This document shows positions 1-8,958 of a stretch of 64,000 nt of DNA, piece after piece. Made by a program: the position numbers and the translations under genes. A model generated the notes under the pieces. That model saw nothing but the letters and a program-made list of their open reading frames with translations, made no database searches and was not told where the DNA came from. Each line of letters starts with the position of its first letter. Within the stretch, counting starts at the first letter, position 1. Source of the DNA: Xylanimicrobium pachnodae JCM 13526 = NBRC 107786 (lineage in GTDB: Bacteria > Actinomycetota > Actinomycetes > Actinomycetales > Cellulomonadaceae); contig BCWJ01000007.1 in NCBI GenBank assembly GCA_001592145.1, positions 1 through 64,000 of the forward strand, in the 5' to 3' direction.

Positions 1-211
1 CAATGGTGACCGCCCGGAACCGTCCGATCCGTCCGCGCACGGTCGGTGAGGTGCAAGGAGACCGCTGGACGATTCCGTATACCTCGGACGCATTGAAGCG
101 TCCGACACCATGCCGGGCATCCAGAGTCTTCAGGATTTCACCCTTCGTGGACGCTCCACATGGTGCCCCTCGGAGCAAGACTCGTTCTGTGCGTTCCGTG
201 GGCGGTCATCG

Positions 212-1093
212 ATGAAGCCGCGACACTCCGCTGTCAGCACGGCGGCCGCAGGGCTTTGCCTCCTCATGACCGCGTGCACTGCGGGAGCGAGCGGGCTGCC
301 GCCCTCGGCTTCCCCCACCTCCATGGCATCGATACCTGCAGAGATCCCAGCGGCCCCAAGCCCGGCCCCGACGCCAAGCCCCACCGACGCTCCAAGCGCT
401 GAAGCGGTGAGCCCATCAGCACCGCCACCCACGTCGACAACAGCAAGCACCAGCGCACTCGCCCGCGTTCGTTCCGATGCCGCCTGTGACGGTGAAATCC
501 TGGCGACGCTCAACGCCAATACGACTGTCACGGTGACGGGCGACCCCATCGCCGGCTGGTATCCCGTGTCCACCGCCGGACTCCAGGGCTGGATCGCGGG
601 GAGCCTGCTCAGCGGGCCGGGCATCCCGGACATCGCCCAACTCTGCGGTTTGGCGGAAGGTGCAGCACCCGCGCCGCAGGAAGCACCAGCCGCCCCCGCA
701 GCCCGTGCGCCGATCGGCCAAGTAAGCATCCTCGGGGCGGAAGGGGGCGCCGACCTTGGTCAAGGGTTTTCCAGCGGGAACTGCACGAACTGGAAGCTGG
801 GAGTGGTGAATCAGTCTGACACGGCGATCTCTGGGTTCACGTTCGCTCCCCCGAGTGGCAACTACAGCAACGGATACTCGGCGGACTCGATCTCAATCCC
901 GGTGGCTACACCAGTTCCCGCGCAGGTCGACGTCTACGTTGCCCCTGGCACTCAGACACGCGTGACCTTCCAGGTCTGCACCTCCACGCCTCCACCCACG
1001 GACCCAGGGTTCGAGCTCGGGATGGTCGCGCCCGACTCCGCGACGTACCACTGGGTCACCGGACAAGACGGAATCTCCGACTTCGGCTGGTAG
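212..1093 (+). CDS. SH3-domain lipoprotein
   Basis: A predicted lipoprotein of 293 residues. The start is placed at ATG 212 because it gives a basic-hydrophobic signal peptide ending in the lipobox LMTAC; an upstream in-frame start at 110 would bury the signal. After the acylated cysteine comes a long Pro/Ser/Thr/Ala linker (about residues 25-85), then an SH3_3-like segment (about 86-140, with the GWY and GWIAGSLL hallmarks). A C-terminal beta-rich domain follows, containing two cysteines. Bacterial SH3 domains of this type commonly bind cell-wall peptides, so surface anchoring and wall contact are inferred. It is a single gene upstream of the relaxase operon. The specific function is unknown. 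Confidence 0.7.
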   Translation: MKPRHSAVSTAAAGLCLLMTACTAGASGLPPSASPTSMASIPAEIPAAPSPAPTPSPTDAPSAEAVSPSAPPPTSTTASTSALARVRSDAACDGEILATLNANTTVTVTGDPIAGWYPVSTAGLQGWIAGSLLSGPGIPDIAQLCGLAEGAAPAPQEAPAAPAARAPIGQVSILGAEGGADLGQGFSSGNCTNWKLGVVNQSDTAISGFTFAPPSGNYSNGYSADSISIPVATPVPAQVDVYVAPGTQTRVTFQVCTSTPPPTDPGFELGMVAPDSATYHWVTGQDGISDFGW

Positions 1094-1395
1094 CCGGACC
1101 GAACGCCGCAAGTGGCGGCGCACCACCACCGGCATCAACGCGCACGGCGACTCGCGGACACCCATGCCCCGCAACGCCCCCAGCGTCCGCAGCGCCCGCA
1201 GCGCCCGCGGCGCCATCGAGCGCGTTGACAGCGAGGCGCCATTGCCCGCCCGGCCGAGCAATGGCGCCTCGCCAGCGCCGTCACCAAAACGAGTAACGCG
1301 CCTCTTGCACCCGTGGTCGCCGCCGCCGCGTCGCGGCGTCATGCGTCAGCCGATCATCGGCGGGTGAGTTCGCCGTCGGGCGGCGATGGAGGGGT
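1094..1395. other. Intergenic region upstream of the relaxase operon; candidate oriT region
   Basis: About 300 bases without a credible gene. They contain a perfect 15-bp inverted repeat (1231-1245 with 1258-1272), short iterated AGCGCCCGC-like units just to its left (about 1190-1210), and a small dyad GCCGAT-C-ATCGGC at 1349-1361 close to the next start. The combination of a strong hairpin, direct repeats and a position immediately before a MobF relaxase operon is what an origin of transfer looks like. No nic site can be assigned by eye. Confidence 0.4.
1231..1272. repeat. Perfect 15-bp inverted repeat (hairpin)
   Basis: The left arm GCGAGGCGCCATTGC (1231-1245) and right arm GCAATGGCGCCTCGC (1258-1272) are exact reverse complements around a 12-base GC-rich loop. 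No T-tract follows, so an intrinsic terminator is less likely than a recognition hairpin. It lies 124 bases before the zinc-knuckle gene that is translationally coupled to traA. It could be the relaxase-binding arm of oriT or a terminator for the upstream lipoprotein gene. Confidence 0.75.
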
Positions 1396-2145
1396 GTGAC
1401 GACCAGCGCGACGACCCCACCCCGCGAGTGCCAAAACCCGCTCTGCGGGGAACCGATCCCGCCCACCCGCGACAAGCGTGCGTGCTACTGCTCCCGGGCG
1501 TGCGCCGACGCCGTCGCGGCTCGCAATTACCGCGCTCGCCTTCGCGGCGAGCCGCGCTGGACGCTGCCCGGTGCGCGCGAGTGCGCGAGACCTGGGTGCG
1601 GGAGGCCGCTCGACGGGACGCGGGTCTTGCGGCGGGCGATCTACTGCTCCCCCGGCTGCGCCCGCGCTGCGCGCGCCGGGAAGGCCCCGGCGCGGCCGTG
1701 TGCGCGCTCAGGATGCGAGCGCGCAGTCCCCGATGATCGCGCTCAGCACGGTGCCCGCTACTGCTCAGCCGCGTGCGCCCGCGCCGCTCGTGACGAGCGC
1801 TCGCGCACGCGATCGCATCGCAGGCGAGCGCTCGCGCGTCAGCGTCGGGCCGCTCGCCGTGATCGCGCGCTCGCCTCTCGGCTTGAGGCGCTCAGCCGGG
1901 ACGGCACGGAGCGGATACGCGAGCTTGAGGAGGGTTCGAGCGCACTCATGCTCCGGTTCGCGGAACTGGAGGAGGCCGCCGTCGGGCACGAGGCGTCCGC
2001 GCAGATGCTCGCGCGGTGCCTGCTCGATGTGGCGACGGCCTACGGCGACCCGATCCTGACGGACCCGACGGTCGCAAATGTCGTCCACCACTACCTGCCC
2101 GAGCTCGGCGGCCCGACGCGAGATCACCGCGCCGACCAGGGGTGA
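1396..2145 (+). CDS. Triple zinc-knuckle protein, relaxase operon
   Basis: A 249-residue protein starting at GTG 1396, with a purine-rich GGAGGGG lying unusually close to the start. It shows three tandem zinc-binding-like modules, each with a C-x4-C pair, a variable loop and then a C-S-x2-C pair preceded by Y. They sit roughly at residues 12-36, 63-88 and 101-127. A strongly basic stretch and a predicted helical C-terminal half follow. The stop codon overlaps the GTG of traA (GTGA at 2142-2145), so the two are translationally coupled. Zinc knuckles plus a basic region suggest a DNA-binding accessory protein, possibly an oriT-binding partner of the relaxase; this is inferred from position. The family is not recognised. 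Confidence 0.75.
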   Translation: MTTSATTPPRECQNPLCGEPIPPTRDKRACYCSRACADAVAARNYRARLRGEPRWTLPGARECARPGCGRPLDGTRVLRRAIYCSPGCARAARAGKAPARPCARSGCERAVPDDRAQHGARYCSAACARAARDERSRTRSHRRRALARQRRAARRDRALASRLEALSRDGTERIRELEEGSSALMLRFAELEEAAVGHEASAQMLARCLLDVATAYGDPILTDPTVANVVHHYLPELGGPTRDHRADQG

Positions 2146-5100
2146 CGACAGTGACGATGAACCTGACGAAGATCACCGCGTCGGCGGGCGTCGCGTACCT
2201 CCTCAAGTCGGTCGTGACGCGGGACGGGGCCGAGCCAACGGCCACAGGCGCTGTCGCCTATTACACCCACCCCGGAACTCCACCGGGCGTGTGGGCCGGG
2301 TCGGGGCTCGCCGCGATGGGGCTGAGCGCGGGTGAGCGCGCGACGCGGGAGCAGGCGGAGCGCTTGTTCTCCCGGTTCCGGAACCCGGTCACCGGGGATC
2401 CGCTGGGGGCACCGTCACGGCAACTCCACGATGCGCGCGCCCGGGAGTCGCCGGAGCAGGTCTCGGGGTTCGACCTGACGTTCAGCATCCCGAAGTCCGT
2501 GAGCGTGCTGTGGGGCGTCGCGGACGCCGAGACTCAGGCCGCGATCATGGACGCTCACCACGCCGCGATCACGGGCGCGCTCGCATGGTTCGAGCATGAG
2601 GTCGCGTCCACACGCTCGGGGCGTGGAGGCGTCGCGAGTGCGAGCGTGCGCGGGGTGGTCGCGATCGCGTACGACCACTTCGAGACGCGCGACGGCGACC
2701 CGCACCTTCACACGCACCTCGCGCTCGCCAACCGTGTCCAGCGCGCATCCGACGGCAAATGGCTGACCCTCGACGGGCGTGCCATCTACCGGTCCGCCGT
2801 CGCGATGAGCGAGCTGCACGAGAACGCGCTCCTCGATCAGCTCCACGAACGGCTCGGTCTCGTCTTCACGGAGCGCGAGCGGCCAGACTCACGCTCGTCG
2901 CGCTCGGTTGTCGCCGACGTCGCGGGCTTTCCGTCAGATCTCGTGGACCGCTTCTCGACTCGCCGGTTCGCGCTCCGCAAGCGCCGTGAGGAGCGTGAGG
3001 CCGAGTGGCTCGCCCACCACCCCGAAGACCGGGACGTTCCGTCCACCGTCAAGGCCCACCTTGACGCTCAGGCATGGCGTGAGACGCGTAAGCCGAAGGA
3101 CGCCGTGGCAGCACCGCTCTCCACGCTCACGCGCAAGTGGCGCGACCAGCTTCGCGCCTCCGGGTACGACGGCACCGAACTCATCGCCCGCGTCGTCGGT
3201 CACGAGCGCCGGCCGGTCGCGGCCGAAAGGGTCCGTAGCGACGTCGTCGAGCAGCTGGCGCGTCTCGCCATCGCGCACCACCGGTCCACCGGCGCACACG
3301 TCGACCGCCGGCTCCTGGCCCAGATCACCGACCACGACGTCGAGACCTGGCTCGACTCGCACGACGACGACGCCGTCCGCGACTCGCTCGGAGCCGCCGT
3401 CCACGACAGCCTCACCCGCCGTCGCACCACCTGGACGCGCTTCAACGCCCGCGCCGAGGTCGAGCGGCTCACCCGCCTCGTCCGGGTCCGTCCCGGCGAG
3501 CGTCAGTCCGTGATCGACGCGATCACGACCGCCGCGCTCACCCAGTGCGTGCCGATCACTCCGCACCGCTACGAGCTGCCCGACGGCGCCGTCGACGACG
3601 TTCGCCTCGCGTTCGGTGGGCACACCGTGTTCGACAACCCCAACCTGCGGCTGTTCACCTCACAGCAGATCCTCGACGCCGAGGCGTTCCTCGACTCGCT
3701 CACCGAACACCCCGGACCCGTCGCCGATGCAGCGCCCGCCGCGCTGGAAGGGCTCGCCGAGGATCAAGCCTCCGCCGTCGGGCATCTGATGTCCGACCCG
3801 CACACCCTCACCGCCGTCGTCGGCCCCGCCGGAACCGGAAAGACGACGGCAATGGCTGCGCTCCACCGTGCCTGGACCACCGCCCATGGTGCGGGCTCGG
3901 TCATCGGCGTCGCGCCGTCGGCGCGCGCTGCACACGAGCTGAGCGTCTCGGTCGGGGTCGACGCCCACACCCTCGCGATGCTCCTGATCCGCAACTCCCC
4001 CGATGCCCACGCCCAGCGGTCCGCCCGCCGCGCCGAACTGAACTCCGCGCTCACCACCAGCAACCCGCGACGGCGGGCCGCCGCCCTGCGCGGGCTCGCA
4101 GCGCTCGACACCGACGAGGCTTCCTTCACGCTCCACCCGGGCACGCTCGTCATCGTCGACGAAGCGTCCATGTGCTCGACACACGACCTCGCCGCGCTCG
4201 GCCGCCTCGCCGTCAAGGCCGGCGCGAAGATCGCGCTCGTCGGCGACCCCGCGCAGCTCGACGCCATCGACGCCGGCGGGTTCCTCGGCTGGCTCGACCG
4301 GCGCGGCAAGACCGCCCGCCTCACGACCCTCTTCCGGTTCGACGAGCCCTGGGAAGCCGCGGCCTCGCTGCGACTGCGTGACGGCGACACGTCCGTGCTG
4401 TCGCCGTCGTCGGACGACGAACCACCCACCTACGCCGACGGCGGGCGCATCCACGACGGCGAGACGATGACCATGCTCGACGCCGCCTACGACGCCACCC
4501 GCGCCGCCCTACGTGCGGGCCGGACCGCCGTCCTCATCGCCGCGACCAACGACCACGTCGCCGACCTCAACCTGCGCACCACCCTCGACCGGCGCGAGGC
4601 CGGCGAGGTCGACATCAGCCGCCTCGTCACGCTGCGCGGCATCCAGGACGCCGGCGTCGGAGACCTCATCTACACCCGCATGAACGACCACGGCACCCTG
4701 CGCGACGACACCGGCACACCCATCCACAACGGCGACCTCCTACGCATCACTGCCATCGCCGACGACGGCGCCGCCCACTGCCAGCGCGTCGACACCGGCG
4801 CCACCATCACGCTGCCGTCGTCGTACCTGGCCGCGCACTGCGACCTCGGGTACGCCCTGACCGCCCACCGCGCCCAGGGCATTACCGTCGACGAGGCGCA
4901 CCTTTTCATCCCCTACGGCGCCCGCATGACCCGCGAACTCCTGTACGTCGCCATGACGCGCGGCCGGGTCGGGAACACGGCCTGGGTCGGGCTGCCCGAC
5001 GCCGAAGACCTCGCCCACGAGAACCGCTCACCGTGGCAGGTCGACGACGACGGCGTCCCCCAGATCGCGCTGCCGACCGGCGTGTCCATCCTCGCCCAGG

Positions 5101-7211
5101 CCATGGCCGCCGTCGGCGCCGAACAGACCGCCCACGAGCAACGCGACGCAGAGATCGCCGCACACACCAACCTCGGGCGGCTCGTCGCCGAACACGAGGT
5201 ACTCGCCTCACACGCCATCGCCCCGCGCCTGACGGAACACCTCCAGCTAGTCCATCCCGACATCGACTTCACGAGCTCGCCCGCGTGGGACGCACTCGTC
5301 TCCACCTTCCGGCACGCCTACGCCGTCAACCCCACACGCGCGCTGCGGCTGCTTGCCGTCCCACCGTCACGTGGACACGGCGACCTCGTGCAGGGATCTC
5401 TGCGGCTCTGGCCCGCAGACCCCGACGGGGTGCAACTCACCACCGACGCCCAGGACGCCGTCAATCCGACAGCCATCACGCAGTGGCGACTCGCGTCAGC
5501 ACTCGTCAACCCCGCCCCCATCGCCGTCGACGATCCCGCGTTCGTCGCCGGACAGGTCGCCCGCATCGAGACCGACGACGAACCACTCGCCGATCTGGCC
5601 CGACAGTCCGAGACACTCATCGCAGAGCGGGTCGCCCACCTCTCCCGAGAGCTCGACGAGGACCCACCGGGCTGGACAGCCTCGCTCCCGCGCGCTCCCG
5701 AGGCCTCCGTCGACGGCGACCTCCACGACGCCTGGCACCGCGCACTCCTCGCCGTCGCCGTCTACCGCGACACCTGGCAGGTCACCGCGCCGTCGCCGCT
5801 TGGCCCGGTCCCCCAAGGTGATCGCCGACAGCTCCGCCACTACGAGCAGGCACACGAAGCCCTCCGGCACTGGCGCGAACCGCCACCCGCACCGGACCTC
5901 GCTCGAGAACCCGATGTGGACCTCCACGCAGACGTCGACTGGGAGCAGCTCGACCCTGGCGGCTGCTTCACCGCGCCCGGCCCGGAATGGATCCCCCGCG
6001 AACCCATCACCACGGCGGACGACGATCCGGACCCGTGGCACGACCTCCACACTCCGCCACCAGCTCCCCAGCGGCCGTCATGGAAGGACAGCGCCCGCCA
6101 GGTGGCCCCCGCCGACGAGGCCACCCTCGATCGGATCGGCGCCACGAACACCGCCGCGTTGGCGTTCTGGACCGACTGCGCCACCCAGGCGGGTTCCTGG
6201 GTAGGGGCGTACCTGACCGAGCGCAGACTCACCCACATCCACGCAGCGCACGCCCCCGCGGGCTGGACCACCACCCGTGACCACCTCCGAGGACTCGGCT
6301 ACGACGACGCGAAACTCCTTGAGGCCGGTCTCATCACCCGCGCGTCGACAGGTCGGCTGATCGATCGGTTCCGCGACCGCATCCCACTCCCCGTGCACGA
6401 CTCACGTGGACGCATCGCAGGGTTCACCGCACGCGCCAACCCCGCCGAGATCACGGCGCGTCCGGACACCACGAAGTACCTGAACACGGCCGCCACCGCG
6501 GCCTACGACAAGGGCCGGCTCGTCTACGGCCTCACCCCGGACGCCGTCGCCCGCCTGACCGCCGGGGCCACCCCGGTGCTTGTCGAGGGACCGCTCGACT
6601 GCGCCGCGATCGACACGCTCGGCCTCGAAGGCTTCGTGCCCCTCGCCACCTGCGGCACCGCCGTGACCGCCAACCATCTCGGAGTCCTCGCCGCAACGGG
6701 GTCCCTGGAACGCCTCATCTGCGCCTTCGACCGCGACACCGCCGGGCAGCGGGCTGCCGCCTCCCTGTGGACCCTCCTCGGCCCCGAGGCCGCGGGCACG
6801 GTCCGACAGGCCGTATGGGACGGGGCGAAGGATCCCGGGGAACTCGTCGAGACGGGTCGCGGCGATGTCCTCGCCGCCGCGCTCAATGAGCCGCGGTCAC
6901 TCGCCTGCGCCGTCGTTGACCAGCAGTTCACCCTGGCGCACAGTCTCGACCACATGGAGGACCAGCTCTACCTCGTGCGCGTCATCGCCCGGCAGGTCAC
7001 GCCAACCCTGGCCCTCGATGCGATCACCCAGGCCCAGGACGCTATCGTCGGCAAGTTCGACGACGGAGTACTCATCGGCCACGACACCATCGCTCGAGAG
7101 TTTGTCGAGGCCCTCGACGGCTTGCCACCTATTGAGGCCCCTACCATCGAGACAGCAGCGTCGGGGACCGATATCAGGCTCTTCGCCGATCCGGTGGGGA
7201 TCAGGTGGTGA
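2142..7211 (+). CDS. traA: MobF relaxase / RecD-like helicase / DnaG-type primase fusion (TraA)
   Basis: A very large transfer protein (1689 residues from the GTG that overlaps the upstream stop; 2151 GTG and 2157 ATG are alternative starts). The N-terminal TrwC/MobF relaxase domain has AYYTHPG near the start and the metal-binding histidine cluster HLHTH at about 188-192. A helicase core follows, with Walker A GPAGTGKT at about 560-568, VIVDEASM at about 669 and the late motif TAHRAQG. From about 1355 there is a DnaG-like primase catalytic region with a Toprim signature (VLVEGPLDC near 1480, then AFDRDTAG). It should nick oriT, unwind the strand and perhaps prime it in the recipient. The last 11 residues are encoded by an inserted ISL3 end; the original reading frame would have stopped four codons after the target site. 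Confidence 0.92.
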   Translation: MTTVTMNLTKITASAGVAYLLKSVVTRDGAEPTATGAVAYYTHPGTPPGVWAGSGLAAMGLSAGERATREQAERLFSRFRNPVTGDPLGAPSRQLHDARARESPEQVSGFDLTFSIPKSVSVLWGVADAETQAAIMDAHHAAITGALAWFEHEVASTRSGRGGVASASVRGVVAIAYDHFETRDGDPHLHTHLALANRVQRASDGKWLTLDGRAIYRSAVAMSELHENALLDQLHERLGLVFTERERPDSRSSRSVVADVAGFPSDLVDRFSTRRFALRKRREEREAEWLAHHPEDRDVPSTVKAHLDAQAWRETRKPKDAVAAPLSTLTRKWRDQLRASGYDGTELIARVVGHERRPVAAERVRSDVVEQLARLAIAHHRSTGAHVDRRLLAQITDHDVETWLDSHDDDAVRDSLGAAVHDSLTRRRTTWTRFNARAEVERLTRLVRVRPGERQSVIDAITTAALTQCVPITPHRYELPDGAVDDVRLAFGGHTVFDNPNLRLFTSQQILDAEAFLDSLTEHPGPVADAAPAALEGLAEDQASAVGHLMSDPHTLTAVVGPAGTGKTTAMAALHRAWTTAHGAGSVIGVAPSARAAHELSVSVGVDAHTLAMLLIRNSPDAHAQRSARRAELNSALTTSNPRRRAAALRGLAALDTDEASFTLHPGTLVIVDEASMCSTHDLAALGRLAVKAGAKIALVGDPAQLDAIDAGGFLGWLDRRGKTARLTTLFRFDEPWEAAASLRLRDGDTSVLSPSSDDEPPTYADGGRIHDGETMTMLDAAYDATRAALRAGRTAVLIAATNDHVADLNLRTTLDRREAGEVDISRLVTLRGIQDAGVGDLIYTRMNDHGTLRDDTGTPIHNGDLLRITAIADDGAAHCQRVDTGATITLPSSYLAAHCDLGYALTAHRAQGITVDEAHLFIPYGARMTRELLYVAMTRGRVGNTAWVGLPDAEDLAHENRSPWQVDDDGVPQIALPTGVSILAQAMAAVGAEQTAHEQRDAEIAAHTNLGRLVAEHEVLASHAIAPRLTEHLQLVHPDIDFTSSPAWDALVSTFRHAYAVNPTRALRLLAVPPSRGHGDLVQGSLRLWPADPDGVQLTTDAQDAVNPTAITQWRLASALVNPAPIAVDDPAFVAGQVARIETDDEPLADLARQSETLIAERVAHLSRELDEDPPGWTASLPRAPEASVDGDLHDAWHRALLAVAVYRDTWQVTAPSPLGPVPQGDRRQLRHYEQAHEALRHWREPPPAPDLAREPDVDLHADVDWEQLDPGGCFTAPGPEWIPREPITTADDDPDPWHDLHTPPPAPQRPSWKDSARQVAPADEATLDRIGATNTAALAFWTDCATQAGSWVGAYLTERRLTHIHAAHAPAGWTTTRDHLRGLGYDDAKLLEAGLITRASTGRLIDRFRDRIPLPVHDSRGRIAGFTARANPAEITARPDTTKYLNTAATAAYDKGRLVYGLTPDAVARLTAGATPVLVEGPLDCAAIDTLGLEGFVPLATCGTAVTANHLGVLAATGSLERLICAFDRDTAGQRAAASLWTLLGPEAAGTVRQAVWDGAKDPGELVETGRGDVLAAALNEPRSLACAVVDQQFTLAHSLDHMEDQLYLVRVIARQVTPTLALDAITQAQDAIVGKFDDGVLIGHDTIAREFVEALDGLPPIEAPTIETAASGTDIRLFADPVGIRW
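7169..7176. repeat. 8-bp target duplication, left copy
   Basis: CGATATCA immediately outside the left inverted repeat of the composite transposon and still within traA coding sequence. The identical octamer lies directly outside the right end at 11103-11110. An exact match of 8 bases at the two outer borders is the signature of one insertion event. Confidence 0.85.
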
Positions 7212-8638
7212 GTCCTCCTGCGGCGAGGAGCATTCGTAGCCGGTAGTTGTCGCGGTTGCGGTAACCGCGGGCGATGCGGCGGTGGAGTTCGATGATGCCG
7301 TTGATGGCCTCGGTGCCGCCGTTGTTCGCTCGGTTGGTGGTGAAGTAGGCCAGGAACGCTGCCCGCCAGCGGCGCAGTGTGCGTCCGAGGCGCGCGACTT
7401 CCGGGATGGGGCAGGTGTGGAAGGTGGCCAGGACGCGCTCGGCCGTTTGGCGACCGTCGGCGAGGTCGGCGGCCCGGTAAGCGGCGCGCAGGTCCTGTGC
7501 GCACCGCCACGCGACGAAGACTTCGTCGTGGGCCTCGTCTGCCTCGATCGCGCGGACCAGGCGCTCCTTCTGCTTGTCGGTGAGGTTCTCGGCTCCGGCG
7601 CGCAGGATGGTCTGGATCCCGAACAGCGGGTCGCCCTTGCGGCCGCGATGCCCGGTGGTGGCCTGCTGGACCCGGCGGCGGACCTCATCGACGACGGCCG
7701 TGCCGAGCTTGACGACGTGGAACGCGTCCAGGACCGCGGTGGCGTCCTCGAGCTCGTCGTCGATGGCGGACTTGTAGCCGCCGAACGGGTCCAACGCCGC
7801 GACCTGGACGTTCTTGCGGAAGTCCTCGCCGCGCTCTTTGAGCCAGTCGGCGTAGGCCTTCTTCGAGCGGCCGGGCACCAGGTCCAGCAGCCGGGCACGG
7901 ACCCGCCCGTGAGCATCGCGGGTCAGGTCGACCATCCCGGTCAGCTCCTTGGGCCCTTTGGCGCGCCGGTCGCTATGGTGCCACAGGTGCTCGTCGACCC
8001 CGAGGCTGGTCACACCGGCGAATCGGGACTCGTCGGCGGCGAGGCGTTCCAGCTCGGGCCGCACCGCCCGCCACAGCGCCCACCAGGACACCGCCAGGCG
8101 GCGTGCCAGCCCGGCGATCGTGGCGTGCTCGCGGCGCAGCTGCCCGATCGCCCAGGTCACGGCCCGGGTCGTGATCGAGCCTCGCGGCGCGACCAGGGCC
8201 GGGACCTGTTCGGCGAACGTCCCACGCGGGCAACCCTTCTCGGGGCACCGCCACAGGCGTTGGCGCCACACCAGACGCACCCGGGCATCGCCGTGCGGGA
8301 CGTCATGCAGGACCCGGCGGCGACGCCCACGGCTCGGGGACACGACCCCGCAGTCCGGGCAGCCCATCATCTGCCACGGCGTGGAGACCGTCACCGTCAC
8401 AGTCGTCTCGTCACGTTCGACCGTCTCGACGTGGACCGCCGGCAATCCCAGCAGCAGGTCACAGCGCGGACAGGGGTCAGTGGTGGCGGGCGCGCCGGCG
8501 CACCCCGTGACGTTGGACAACGTCGAGGTCCTCGGGATCGATCAGGTTGCTTGGTCGCTCCTGATCATCGGGGACCTCGACCCCTACACCCAGCCCATCA
8601 CGCCGCCCGCGCCACTCCCCACCAGAACAGCGAAGGCC
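7177..8638 (-). mobile_element. ISL3-family insertion sequence, copy A
   Basis: About 1.46 kb, bounded by GGCTCTTCGCCGATC on the left and the imperfect inverse (CAGCGAAGGCC) on the right. The right repeat has lost one base and carries mismatches relative to copy B. It contains a full-length transposase gene. Its right end cuts into a small membrane-protein gene (8638-8752). Confidence 0.85.
7201..8520 (-). CDS. ISL3-family transposase, copy A
   Basis: A 439-residue DDE transposase that cuts and inserts the IS. It has an N-terminal zinc-binding region (CPRC; CPDC; C-x4-C), then a helix-turn-helix region. Catalytic residues appear in the motifs GVDEHLW (first Asp), ALDPFGGY (second Asp) and NNGGTEAING (Glu). 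The start is uncertain. The TTG at 8520 gives the longest frame, but relative to copy B there is a one-base difference just upstream (CGTCACGG against CGCTTGG). The ancestral protein may therefore have started further upstream in what is now another frame. The stop overlaps the extended 3' end of traA on the other strand. Confidence 0.88.
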   Translation of the reverse strand: MSNVTGCAGAPATTDPCPRCDLLLGLPAVHVETVERDETTVTVTVSTPWQMMGCPDCGVVSPSRGRRRRVLHDVPHGDARVRLVWRQRLWRCPEKGCPRGTFAEQVPALVAPRGSITTRAVTWAIGQLRREHATIAGLARRLAVSWWALWRAVRPELERLAADESRFAGVTSLGVDEHLWHHSDRRAKGPKELTGMVDLTRDAHGRVRARLLDLVPGRSKKAYADWLKERGEDFRKNVQVAALDPFGGYKSAIDDELEDATAVLDAFHVVKLGTAVVDEVRRRVQQATTGHRGRKGDPLFGIQTILRAGAENLTDKQKERLVRAIEADEAHDEVFVAWRCAQDLRAAYRAADLADGRQTAERVLATFHTCPIPEVARLGRTLRRWRAAFLAYFTTNRANNGGTEAINGIIELHRRIARGYRNRDNYRLRMLLAAGGLTT

Positions 8639-8752
8639 CGCTTTGGCACGCTCGCGCCGGGCGGCGAGTGCGGGCGCCAAGACTCCGGAAACCAGTGCGA
8701 AGACAACCGCTACACCGGCGCCAACGATGACTCCAACAAGCGTTTCGCTCAC
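8638..8752 (-). pseudogene. 5' fragment of a small membrane-protein gene, cut by IS copy A
   Basis: From GTG 8752 the frame encodes a short start (MSETLVG), a hydrophobic membrane helix rich in Val, Ala and Gly, and a basic AARRERAK tail. It then runs straight into the inverted repeat of IS copy A. The reading continues as nonsense inside the IS. This looks like the first 38 or so codons of a one-helix membrane protein that belonged to the cargo region before the IS landed. The family is not recognised. Confidence 0.5.
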
Positions 8753-8958
8753 AACTCAACTACTTTGCTCTTGATCCTGGCGAAGATAGTTACAGTGCGG
8801 AAGTCTCGAGGGCGAAGCCAACAAGTGTCCGTTTAGGGGCAAGGGTTGCCGCGTTGCTGAGTGTCGCTTGTGACCGATCGGCAAGGCGCAGTGCGACCGC
8901 TCCTTCTGCTGCCTACTGGTGCTGGGACCTTGGCGGACACCACGAGAATCGCCTATTT

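Noticed and set aside
7282-8730. Long open plus-strand frame of 482 codons opposite the ISL3 transposase
   Set aside because: It mirrors the transposase gene, has no recognisable domain, and the transposase on the minus strand has all family motifs.
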